Source: DATESZ01 sp035283845 | GTDB lineage: Bacteria; Desulfobacterota; Syntrophia; Syntrophales; JACQWR01 | Direction of reading: 5' to 3' | Assembly (NCBI GenBank): GCA_035283845.1 | Contig: DATESZ010000206.1 | Location: forward strand, 1 to 5,307 | DNA: 5,307 bases | Part shown: piece after piece, positions 1 to 5,156 of the stretch | How the letters are laid out: the number at the start of each line of letters is the position of its first letter | Numbering within the stretch: the first letter of the stretch is position 1 | Made by a program: the position numbers and the translations under genes | The notes under the pieces: model-generated | What the model was told of the DNA's origin: nothing | The model's input: only the letters and a program-made list of their open reading frames with translations | Database searches by the model: none

Positions 1-1
1 G

Positions 2-124
2 TCCTTGCTGGATGAAAATCCTAACCCGAGCGAACTGGACGCGAGAAGGGCCATCTCCGGGAATCTCTGCAGGTGCACTGGATACGTGAAGATCGTCGAG
101 GCCATCCTTGCAACGAAGGGATGA
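2..124 (+). CDS. C-terminal end of a [2Fe-2S] small subunit, xanthine dehydrogenase/CO dehydrogenase/4-hydroxybenzoyl-CoA reductase family (partial, 5' cut by window)
   Basis: The first 40 visible codons, read from base 2, end in TGA at 122-124. They contain GNLCRCTGY, the C-x-C part of the second [2Fe-2S] cluster motif of the small iron-sulfur subunits of molybdenum hydroxylases (CoxS, XdhC-like, HcrC). The preceding NPNPSELDARRAISGN stretch also fits this family, as does the short helical tail after the motif. In these enzymes the subunit passes electrons between the molybdopterin site and the flavin or an external acceptor in the cytoplasm. The substrate cannot be read from this fragment. 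A shortened UbiD-type gene lies 63 bases downstream and an acyl-CoA ligase fragment lies at the far end, which makes an aromatic-CoA dehydroxylase such as HcrC attractive, but that is inference from context. The family assignment is firm; the specific enzyme is not. Confidence 0.88.
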   Translation, partial: SLLDENPNPSELDARRAISGNLCRCTGYVKIVEAILATKG

Positions 125-187
125 ACAATAAGATCAAACTGTTCAGTCATCACAAAAGCCGGAAGCGGTTATTAAGAGGAGGGAATT

Positions 188-895
188 ATGCCATACAAAG
201 ATTTGAGAGAATTTATTGATACCATTTCAGCATATTGGAATGATATAATGGAAGAAGGACCATTTGGAGAATATCCTGATTATCAGACATCTACTAAATC
301 ACCAAAACCCGTATATCATGTGAAGGCAATAACTCATAGGAAGAACCCGGTACTGACAGCATCAAATATGGGAATGCCAATAGATGACGGCGATGTTACG
401 ACGAGTATATCTTTTGCTTCAGATGTAAGGTCTGATCTTATAAAGGCCGGTCTACCCATAACAGGCATATATATTCCACCCGAGAGCTGTGGATTTGCTG
501 TTGTTGTCTCAACAAAGACTCCATATTCAGGGATTGCCAACAGGATAGCGAGTTGTATATGGGCAAATAAGAATGGTTCATTTTTAACAAAGGTTATTGT
601 TGTTGAAGATGATGTGGACCCGACGGATATGAGAGAGGTCTTTCATGCATTTTCAACAGCCCATCATCCGATAAGAGGAACACATGCTCTATCAAACACA
701 CAAGGTAATCCTCTGCAGCCTCATCTATCAAATTATGATAGAACCCATGGTATTGGAGCAAGTGTGGTTTATGACTGTACATGGCCAAAGGACTGGAGCG
801 AGGAGGAGATACCGAAGAAGGCTTCCTTTAAGGATATATATCCAAAGGAGATCCAGGAGAGGGTATTGAATAATTGGAGAGAATATGGGTTTTAG
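188..895 (+). CDS. UbiD-family (de)carboxylase, C-terminal half with a short UbiD-like N-terminus; probable internal deletion
   Basis: The 235-residue product has a strong purine-rich ribosome site (AAGAGGAGGG, 174-183) five bases before ATG. UbiD enzymes use prenylated FMN to (de)carboxylate aromatic or alpha,beta-unsaturated acids. From about residue 22 the protein follows the C-terminal half of the family: EEGPFGEY (22-29), where I believe family catalytic glutamates fall, then VKAITHRKNPV, IPPESCGFAVVVS, VIVVEDDVDPTD, and a late NTQGNPLQPHLSNYD segment. Residues 1-11 (MPYKDLREFID) resemble the usual UbiD N-terminus, yet residue 12 onward jumps almost directly to the EGPFGEY region. About 250 residues, the N-terminal prenyl-FMN-binding part, are therefore missing compared with the usual 450-500. 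Base composition is clearly more AT-rich, with many AGA, AGG and ATA codons, than in the preceding gene. It may be a non-catalytic subunit, or an in-frame-deleted pseudogene that happens to stay open. The family is sure; activity is doubtful. Confidence 0.8.
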   Translation: MPYKDLREFIDTISAYWNDIMEEGPFGEYPDYQTSTKSPKPVYHVKAITHRKNPVLTASNMGMPIDDGDVTTSISFASDVRSDLIKAGLPITGIYIPPESCGFAVVVSTKTPYSGIANRIASCIWANKNGSFLTKVIVVEDDVDPTDMREVFHAFSTAHHPIRGTHALSNTQGNPLQPHLSNYDRTHGIGASVVYDCTWPKDWSEEEIPKKASFKDIYPKEIQERVLNNWREYGF

Positions 896-1176
896 GGTTA
901 ACTTACACGCAATTTCTTAATAACTGCCTGCAAAGCGATTTTTTTCACGGCTACAGGTTACTTCAGTTTCCTGTGGTGAAAAGGTAATGCCTTCAAATCA
1001 TGAAAAATCACGCAGAAAATGGGCGTACAATCTTTGGCGGATCTGGTTCGTCTGGCTGAACCGTTGAAATAATCTCTGGCTCTGATCCCTATTGGACCAA
1101 GGTCCAATATCTTTTCTACTTCCCGGTCATATATATTACGAAAAAAGCTTAACCTCACATTTGCAAAGGGTGATTT
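896..1176. other. 281-base intergenic region between the UbiD-like gene and the response regulator
   Basis: No convincing gene lies here; the minus-strand open frame at 958-1158 has no recognisable domain and no good ribosome site that I can see. The region separates a metabolic gene from an apparently unrelated regulatory block and holds a perfect 20-bp palindrome at 1090-1109. I see no strong intrinsic terminator after the UbiD-like gene: the T-run near 940-946 is not preceded by a good GC-rich stem. The promoter for the response regulator probably lies around or just after the palindrome. Confidence 0.6.
1090..1109. promoter_or_regulatory. Perfect 20-bp palindrome, probable operator for the response regulator gene
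   Basis: TATTGGACCAAGGTCCAATA is two perfect 9-bp arms around AA, 67 bases before the response regulator start. Such a symmetric site suits a dimeric helix-turn-helix regulator. The left arm contains TTGGAC (1092-1097), which could serve as a -35 box with TCTACT (1115-1120) as a weak -10 at 17-bp spacing, so a bound protein would affect promoter access. There is no T-run after it, so a terminator is unlikely. A degenerate copy lies at 4780-4793. The binding protein is unknown: the nearby receiver-only protein has no DNA-binding domain. Confidence 0.6.
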
Positions 1177-1620
1177 ATGCCATCACAGGAAAAATTAAAC
1201 ATGCTTAAAACGAATGCCGTCATATCTGTTGTGGATGACGACGTATCTGTCCGCAATTCCTTGAGAAGGCTGCTCAGATCCATGGGATTTGAAGTGAGAA
1301 CATTCCCTTCCGCTCTGGAGTTTCTGCATCAAGGACCTATCCATGACGATGGTTGTGTGATCGTGGATGTCCGCATGCCGGAAATGGATGGCCTCGATTT
1401 GCAGAAACGACTCGCGAACGCCGGTGTTTCACTGCCGGTCATATTTATAACGGCTTACGAAGATCAAGATGTCCGTGCACAGGCAATGGAGGGCGGCGCT
1501 CTGGCTTTTTTACAGAAGCCCTTCAGCGATACATCCTTGATGGACGCCATAGGTTTAGCTCTTGAACACAGAGATCAGCAGATATCGGGCAGTAAAGAAA
1601 ATGTCAATGTGGGTAAGTAA
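1177..1620 (+). CDS. Stand-alone receiver-domain response regulator (FixJ/CheY-like, no output domain)
   Basis: This 147-residue protein is a single phosphoacceptor receiver domain. The acidic pocket is DDD (20-22), the predicted phosphorylated aspartate is D64 in VIVDVRMPEMDG, the switch threonine is T92 in FITAYED, and the conserved lysine is K114 in LQKPF. The VRMPEMDGL and PVIFITAYED wording is closest to FixJ/NarL-type receivers. After K114-P115-F116 there is only one more helix and a short polar tail (SGSKENVNVGK), so no HTH or enzymatic output domain is present. It probably relays phosphate or acts by protein contact, as single-domain regulators do. The partner histidine kinase is not in the window. 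AAAGGG at 1165-1170 supports the ATG at 1177; an in-frame ATG at 1201, with AGGA ten bases upstream, is an alternative and would remove eight non-domain residues. It lies downstream of the palindromic operator candidate. Confidence 0.92.
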   Translation: MPSQEKLNMLKTNAVISVVDDDVSVRNSLRRLLRSMGFEVRTFPSALEFLHQGPIHDDGCVIVDVRMPEMDGLDLQKRLANAGVSLPVIFITAYEDQDVRAQAMEGGALAFLQKPFSDTSLMDAIGLALEHRDQQISGSKENVNVGK

Positions 1621-1648
1621 ACATATATCCAGATACCTGTCTTAACTA

Positions 1649-1663
1649 CCTATTGGGGATAGG
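1649..1663 (+). promoter_or_regulatory. Small hairpin overlapping the ribosome site of the zinc-protein gene
   Basis: CCTAT-TGGGG-ATAGG forms a perfect 5-bp stem with a 5-base loop. The 3' arm covers the first three bases of the AGGAG ribosome site (1661-1665) of the next gene, so it could weaken translation when folded. The left arm plus loop start (CCTATTGG) is identical to 1088-1095 in the palindrome region. The stem is short, so the regulatory meaning is speculative. Confidence 0.3.
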
Positions 1664-1670
1664 AGTGATT

Positions 1671-1982
1671 ATGATGACAAGGACTATGATCTGTCTAAGG
1701 TGCGGCATCGAGGGTGAGATTGAGGTACAAGGCATGAACAGCGGCAAAACATCGTCGCTCATATTCAAGCATCTCGGGCACAATCCCTTTTCCGGTCACT
1801 TGCACTATCAATGCCCGGCGTGTGAGGTTGTTCTTCTTGTTGATCCCATGACGGTACTTGAAGGCTTGATCTCCAGGTATCCCAAGGTGGCCGCGGGAGG
1901 GGATTGGCGGGACCAAAAGTGCAAAATACCTCAGAATGAATCACTTTTGCGTAGGCTGTTTCAGAACCAGCAGACTGGATAA
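1671..1982 (+). CDS. Small hypothetical protein with two CxxC motifs, probable zinc ribbon
   Basis: The 103-residue product carries CLRC at residues 8-11 and CPAC at 48-51, the arrangement of a zinc-ribbon or rubredoxin-like knuckle pair. A basic, polar linker with several histidines (HLGHNPFSGHLHYQC) separates them. The rest (LLVDPMTVLEGLISRYP, then a Lys/Arg/Gln-rich tail) has no domain I recognise. I chose ATG 1671 because AGGAG (1661-1665) sits five bases upstream; ATG 1674 is equally possible, while an in-frame TTG at 1653 lies upstream of that ribosome site and is unlikely. The stop codon is six bases before the glycogen synthase start, and its TAA runs into that gene's ribosome site. 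The two are therefore probably cotranscribed and translationally linked. A role in regulating or assisting the synthase would be guesswork. Confidence 0.7.
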   Translation: MMTRTMICLRCGIEGEIEVQGMNSGKTSSLIFKHLGHNPFSGHLHYQCPACEVVLLVDPMTVLEGLISRYPKVAAGGDWRDQKCKIPQNESLLRRLFQNQQTG

Positions 1983-1988
1983 GGTATT

Positions 1989-3512
1989 ATGAAAAAGAAG
2001 ACAAAAACAGGCGTGCTGATAATTTCCCCGGAGACGGGCCGCCTTCCGAAAAACATGGGCCCCCTGGCCAGGTATATTTCTGGGAAGAGCGGCGGTATGG
2101 GTGAGGTAATCGCCGCCCTCTGTGAAGGACTGGGCAAAAGAGGAATCGATTGCCATCTTGCTACCCTGAATCTCAAGAAGAGATTCCAGCATGAATGCCA
2201 CTTGGATGAGGAATCATGGCAATCCATCAGCCACCGTCTCGATCCGAAGCGCATACACCTGGTTAGTTCTGCCGTTCTTTCCGGCCTGGAAAGCGCCTAT
2301 GAAGGGGACCCTCTCCATAACGCAGCCCTATTTCAGCGTCATATCGTAAATTCCGTCATCGGCAATGTACGAGCAAAATATAGGGGAAAGCTCATCATCC
2401 ACAGCCATGACTGGATGGCGGGGGGTGTAATCACAGCCTACTCAAAACGCTGGGGATGCCCCGTTCTACATACCGTTCACAACATCCACACGGGGCTTAT
2501 CGCACCGGATCTGCTCTATGGCGTGGAAATGAAGCCGCTGCACCGTTATCTCTATTATGGAAACGGAAACGGCGATGGCAAACACTGCATTGACTCCCAC
2601 GCCACAGCGATCAAAAATGCCGACTTAGTCAGCTTTGTCGGGAGTTGTTTCCTGAAGGAAATAGTAGATGGTTCTTTTGCCGAAAATTCGATTTTTTCAC
2701 CGGCCATTAGACAGGAAATCAAGGAAAAATACAGGCACGGAGCCACACTTGCGATTATTAATGCACCCTCACCCAAACTATATCCAGAGCGGAGCGGTAA
2801 TCTGGTTGCGCCGTACGGCCCCGATGACGACATCATGGCCGCCAAGCGGGAAAATCTTGCAGCATTCCAGCAACGCGCAGGCTTAAATGTCAATCCAGAG
2901 GCCATCCTCTTCTACTGGCCCTCACGATTGGACCCTACCCAGAAAGGCATCCACCTGCTTGAGGACATTGCTCAGCGTTTTGTGATCGATCATGGCGACG
3001 CACAGATTGCCATCATTGGTGATGGAGTGGGTAACGACCGAATCCATGAGGAAATCTGCGGACGCATCGCCTGGTCCTCGGGGGGTAAGATCGTCTATCA
3101 CCGTTTCAGCGAACCCTTGTCGATGCTGGGTTTTGCCGCTGCCAGCGACGTATTCGGGGCCTCACTCTATGAGCCCTGCGGCCAGATTGACCAAATCGGG
3201 AACCTGTATGGGGCGACAGCAACGAACCGGGATACGGGCGGTTACCGTGATAAAATTCAAGAGCTGACTCTGGCCATTGACGGCGCCGCTCAAGGTTCAG
3301 GTAATGGTTTTTTATTCCGTGATTACGATACCGGGGGCCTCTGGTATGGTTTGCACAAAAGCGTCGAATTCCATCGTCGTCCCGCTGAAGTACGGGAAAA
3401 ACAGCTTCGGCGGATAATGAAGGAAGTCCGACAGAAGCATAGTATGGACAGAATGATCGATGAATACATCGCAGCCTATGAGCGCATCAACGGCGGGGTT
3501 CCTCTGATGTAG
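1989..3512 (+). CDS. glgA: Glycogen/starch synthase, GT5 glycosyltransferase (GT-B fold)
   Basis: The 507-residue protein should transfer glucose from ADP- or UDP-glucose to a growing alpha-1,4-glucan in the cytoplasm. GT5 landmarks appear in order: KSGGMGEV (33-40) at the nucleotide-sugar loop (usual form KTGGLADV), HSHDWMAGG (138-146), TVHNIHTG (162-169), SRLDPTQKG (312-320) with the nucleotide-binding Arg313 and Lys319, YEPCG (394-398) containing the E-x-C pair of retaining glycogen synthases, and RDTGGYRD (414-421). Length is near the family's 475-500. Oddities are a longer N-terminal loop before KSGGMGEV and a QIDQIGNLYGA segment replacing the usual LTQLYALRYG, so it belongs to a divergent branch and donor preference is uncertain. 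AAGG (1981-1984) lies four bases before ATG and overlaps the upstream stop. No glgB, glgC or glgP is seen here, so any glycogen pathway must be completed elsewhere. Confidence 0.88.
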   Translation: MKKKTKTGVLIISPETGRLPKNMGPLARYISGKSGGMGEVIAALCEGLGKRGIDCHLATLNLKKRFQHECHLDEESWQSISHRLDPKRIHLVSSAVLSGLESAYEGDPLHNAALFQRHIVNSVIGNVRAKYRGKLIIHSHDWMAGGVITAYSKRWGCPVLHTVHNIHTGLIAPDLLYGVEMKPLHRYLYYGNGNGDGKHCIDSHATAIKNADLVSFVGSCFLKEIVDGSFAENSIFSPAIRQEIKEKYRHGATLAIINAPSPKLYPERSGNLVAPYGPDDDIMAAKRENLAAFQQRAGLNVNPEAILFYWPSRLDPTQKGIHLLEDIAQRFVIDHGDAQIAIIGDGVGNDRIHEEICGRIAWSSGGKIVYHRFSEPLSMLGFAAASDVFGASLYEPCGQIDQIGNLYGATATNRDTGGYRDKIQELTLAIDGAAQGSGNGFLFRDYDTGGLWYGLHKSVEFHRRPAEVREKQLRRIMKEVRQKHSMDRMIDEYIAAYERINGGVPLM

Positions 3513-3554
3513 TAATGGCCAAGGCATCTGTTCAATCAGACAGGAGGTGCTGGA

Positions 3555-3854
3555 ATGGAAGATTGTTTATCCACATCCCTTTGTTATCATAAGGATATTC
3601 AAGAGAAAGCAAGGATAATCAAAGATTCACAAGCATCAGCAGGCTCCGGTATTGGCAATACTGAATCGAGTGAAATAGGAGATCCTTCTCACGCCGGTGT
3701 TGAAAAGGATATTTACGCCTTGATTGATCTTTGTGTGCATCTTCTGGAATCGGAAACGAAGAAAAATGAGATATCAGGGATGCAGGGCAAACGCATAGGC
3801 CTGAACTCACAAACGACGGCAACGCGAAAGCGGTTGAGATACGCCAATACATAA
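3555..3854 (+). CDS. Hypothetical protein, 99 residues, possibly frameshifted near its C-terminus
   Basis: A very good ribosome site (AGGAGG, 3542-3547) seven bases before ATG supports translation, but I do not recognise the family. The N-terminal half is polar and Ser/Gly-rich, followed by a likely amphipathic helix (KDIYALIDLCVHLLESETKK, about 51-70). The last 24 residues are basic and low in hydrophobics. The frame one base back is open from 3770 to a TAG at 3878-3880 and encodes a convincing helical end (AVEIRQYIIDCLEAKK). This suggests that an ancestral product of about 108 residues was disrupted by an indel between roughly 3770 and 3850, or that the sequence contains an error there. It begins 42 bases after the glycogen synthase stop, so cotranscription with that gene is possible. 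Function unknown. Confidence 0.55.
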   Translation: MEDCLSTSLCYHKDIQEKARIIKDSQASAGSGIGNTESSEIGDPSHAGVEKDIYALIDLCVHLLESETKKNEISGMQGKRIGLNSQTTATRKRLRYANT

Positions 3855-3934
3855 TAGACTGCCTTGAAGCAAAAAAATAGCATTTGCGGATGTTCGGCCA
3901 ACGGCGGAAAGGGCGTTTTTAACATAAGCTGAAG

Positions 3935-3948
3935 TTCCATTTTTGGAA
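3935..3948 (+). promoter_or_regulatory. Short hairpin abutting the ribosome site of the DUF1059-like gene
   Basis: TTCCA-TTTT-TGGAA is a perfect 5-bp stem with a tetraloop. Its last base is the first base of AAGGAG (3948-3953), the ribosome site of the following gene. It could affect ribosome access slightly. It is AT-rich and short, so it may be chance. Confidence 0.22.
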
Positions 3949-3962
3949 AGGAGATTGCCATT

Positions 3963-4229
3963 ATGACCTTCTCATTTGTATGTCCCGTCCCCTGCAGTCA
4001 TGAAATACGGGTTTATGCAGAAAATGACGATGATGCCTTGATTGAGCTTATGGTGGCAGGCGCTCTACGTTGTCGAAACACCAAATATCGATGCCATTGT
4101 GAAAAAGCTCAACGCGATATGCCGCCAATATCAGAGGAAAAGCTAAAACAGATTGTAAAGACATGCATGCGGGAAGAAGACGAAAAACAGGAAGGCTATA
4201 ACGGTATTCTTGCTTCTTTGTATGGGTAA
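3963..4229 (+). CDS. Small Cys-rich protein, DUF1059-like
   Basis: The 88-residue protein has AAGGAG (3948-3953) nine bases before its ATG. The layout resembles DUF1059 (predicted small metal-binding proteins): a short beta-rich Cys-containing start (FVCPVPCSHEIRVYAENDD, C7 and C11), a helix after the acidic DDDAL turn, then a helical end opening with PPISEEKLKQIVKTCMREE. Further cysteines occur at 37, 44, 46 and 68, and C44-H45-C46 with nearby histidines could bind a metal. The match is by pattern only; the middle (GALRCRNTKYRCHCEKAQRD) departs from what I know of the family, so it may be a different Cys-rich protein. It is preceded by 108 bases and followed by 148 bases without another clear gene, so it may have its own transcript. 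Cytoplasmic: there is no signal peptide or membrane segment. Confidence 0.6.
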   Translation: MTFSFVCPVPCSHEIRVYAENDDDALIELMVAGALRCRNTKYRCHCEKAQRDMPPISEEKLKQIVKTCMREEDEKQEGYNGILASLYG

Positions 4230-4294
4230 GTTTCTTGAAGCCGTTTTCGAATTTAGCACTAAATCCTATTGTTGTTAGCAGTGTCCAGTTGAGT

Positions 4295-4314
4295 TAATCC
4301 GTTCCTAATCCGTT
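4295..4314 (+). repeat. Tandem direct repeat TAATCCGTT with 11-bp period, candidate regulator box
   Basis: TAATCCGTT occurs at 4295-4303 and again at 4306-4314, separated by CC. An 11-bp period places both copies on the same face of the helix. Directly repeated half-sites at 10-11 bp are how OmpR/PhoB-type response regulators commonly bind. The second copy overlaps the putative -35 box (TTTACC, 4313-4318) of the Cfa-domain gene, the expected place for an activator. Which regulator binds is unknown. Confidence 0.45.
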
Positions 4315-4340
4315 TACCGCCTCGATCAAGAATTTACTAT
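4313..4340 (+). promoter_or_regulatory. Putative sigma-70-type promoter for the Cfa-domain gene
   Basis: TTTACC (4313-4318) and TACTAT (4335-4340) are separated by 16 bases and lie 38 bases upstream of the start codon. TATATT at 4338-4343 is an alternative -10 with a long 19-base spacer. The -35 is weak, consistent with a promoter that needs activation at the adjoining direct repeat. The 4230-4377 gap otherwise holds no gene I can support. Confidence 0.35.
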
Positions 4341-4377
4341 ATTCTTTTCAGTCTGAATAGCGACTAAGGAGGATACT

Positions 4378-4728
4378 ATGCTTGAACCAAAAGACATATT
4401 TGGAACGATGTTTTCCCGTGCCGGCATCGCTATCAACGGGCCTAATCCCTGGGATATACATATAAATGATGAACAGTTCTATACGAGGTTACTCCGAGAC
4501 AATAGTCTGGGGCTTGATGAGGCCTATATGGACGGCCTCTGGCGCTGTAGACAGATTGGCGAATCCATCTACCGCATCCTGAAGGCAAAATTAGATAAAG
4601 AAACAAAGAACAGCATTAAGTTTCTCCTAAATCCTTTGGCTCAAGAATTGGGCCTTGAAGAGGATACCTTGACTGATTTGAAACGGAAAAGTATAATTTG
4701 CTCCGTTTTGGAAATATTAAATATTTGA
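4378..4728 (+). CDS. N-terminal domain of cyclopropane-fatty-acyl-phospholipid synthase, methyltransferase domain absent
   Basis: A textbook AAGGAGG (4366-4372) lies five bases before ATG. Residues 12-69 closely follow the N-terminal domain of Cfa: FSRAGIAINGPNPWDIHIND, then FYTRLLRDNSLGLDEAYMDG and LWRCRQIGESIYRILKAKLD (E. coli Cfa has SRAGIAING and GSLGLGESYMDGWWEC at matching places). Full Cfa proteins are about 380 residues and methylate unsaturated acyl chains of membrane phospholipids with S-adenosylmethionine. Here the product stops at 116. The catalytic domain, with its YDLGNDLF and SAM-binding GCGWGG motifs, is not found downstream in any plus frame I read. After about residue 88 the tail (ELGLEEDTLTDLKRKS onward) no longer looks like Cfa. 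It is either a truncated gene with a new tail or a stand-alone version of the accessory domain. The intact start, ribosome site and candidate promoter favour expression. Confidence 0.82.
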   Translation: MLEPKDIFGTMFSRAGIAINGPNPWDIHINDEQFYTRLLRDNSLGLDEAYMDGLWRCRQIGESIYRILKAKLDKETKNSIKFLLNPLAQELGLEEDTLTDLKRKSIICSVLEILNI

Positions 4729-4779
4729 ATTCCTAAGGCATTTATGTTTGGATAATGGGCAATGCTTCACGATCGCGTA

Positions 4780-4810
4780 TATTGGACAACGGTGATAATT
4801 ACTATAAATA
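4780..4810 (+). promoter_or_regulatory. Degenerate copy of the palindrome motif within a putative promoter of the 45-residue gene
   Basis: TATTGGACAACGGT (4780-4793) matches 12 of 14 positions of the left side of the palindrome at 1090-1103 (TATTGGACCAAGGT). The right arm is not conserved. Its TTGGAC (4782-4787) can act as a -35 box with TAAATA (4805-4810) at 17 bases or TATAAA (4803-4808) at 15. The element is 24-41 bases before the ribosome site of the mini-protein. Shared control with the response regulator gene is inference. Confidence 0.4.
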
Positions 4811-4833
4811 CTTTGTAATTAGGAGGTTATGTG

Positions 4834-4971
4834 ATGCCTGCAACTCGTTCTGACAATGACAGAAGAAGTAACAGAGACCGAAGAGTCTATAACGATCCAA
4901 ATTATGAAGGGCCAGAGCAGAGAAGTGGTTTCAATAGACGATCTGGCAATGACAGGAGAAAATATCATTAA
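4834..4971 (+). CDS. 45-residue Arg/Asn/Asp-rich mini-protein with RRSG-type repeats
   Basis: AGGAGG at 4821-4826 lies seven bases before ATG 4834; a GTG directly upstream at 4831 would be too close. The 45-residue product ends in TAA at 4969-4971 and is highly polar and strongly basic: about a third of its residues are arginine or lysine, and it has almost no hydrophobics. It contains imperfect repeats of an R-R-S-x-x-D/x-R-R kind (DNDRRSNRDRR, QRSGFNRRSGNDRR). Arg-rich RRSGxDRR stretches of this type occur in many environmental Proteobacteria, sometimes beside PilZ or regulator domains, but I cannot name a family. It should be disordered and could bind RNA, DNA or an acidic partner. The ribosome site and promoter-like sequence upstream support a real small gene; the minus-strand frame across it has no such support. 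Confidence 0.6.
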   Translation: MPATRSDNDRRSNRDRRVYNDPNYEGPEQRSGFNRRSGNDRRKYH

Positions 4972-5156
4972 CCTGTAGCATCGGGAGAAACCGGTATAGG
5001 GGGTCCAGACAAGTGGAGAAGGATTCACAGAGATAACGTCGGGAAGGGCCAACTTCCAGTAGGGACTCGTCACAACCTGCGAAGACTCTTGGTACAAGGG
5101 AAATCTGAGGCTTAGAGAGGATTTTGGTCTGGCGCATGAGCTTGAAGCAGCGATGA
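4972..5156. other. Gene-free stretch with several inverted repeats; possible structured RNA, mobile-element edge or decayed coding DNA
   Basis: No convincing plus-strand start with a ribosome site occurs here. Perfect small stems include GGAAG/CTTCC (5042-5046 with 5053-5057, six-base loop) and AAATC/GATTT (5101-5105 with 5120-5124, enclosing a further weak stem). GGGTA/TACCC (5162-5166 with 5175-5179) lies just beyond. The stretch is purine-rich (many GGGA, GGAGA and GAAG runs), as in structured RNAs. One plus frame is open from 5063 to 5164 without a start and ends exactly where ligase homology begins in the +1 frame. Two overlapping minus-strand frames cover the region but match no family I know. 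It could be the non-coding part of a group II intron or other element, but no reverse transcriptase or terminal repeat is in view. Confidence 0.4.

Noticed and set aside
896..960. Possible intrinsic terminator after the UbiD-like gene, suggested by a T-run near 940-946.
   Set aside because: No GC-rich inverted repeat directly precedes the T-run.
1090..1109. Reading the 20-bp palindrome as a transcription terminator.
   Set aside because: The loop is only two bases and no T-run follows it, so a protein-binding site is more likely.
1653..1670. Upstream TTG start extending the double-CxxC protein by six residues.
   Set aside because: The ribosome site AGGAG is at 1661-1665, downstream of the TTG, and serves the ATG at 1671 or 1674.
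2555..2905. Minus-strand open frame of 116 codons.
   Set aside because: It lies entirely inside the glycogen synthase gene, whose motifs before and after it are intact.
3880..3925. Possible terminator at GGCCAACGGCGGAAAGGGCG followed by TTTTT.
   Set aside because: The G/C-rich segment does not form a stable self-complementary stem next to the T-run.
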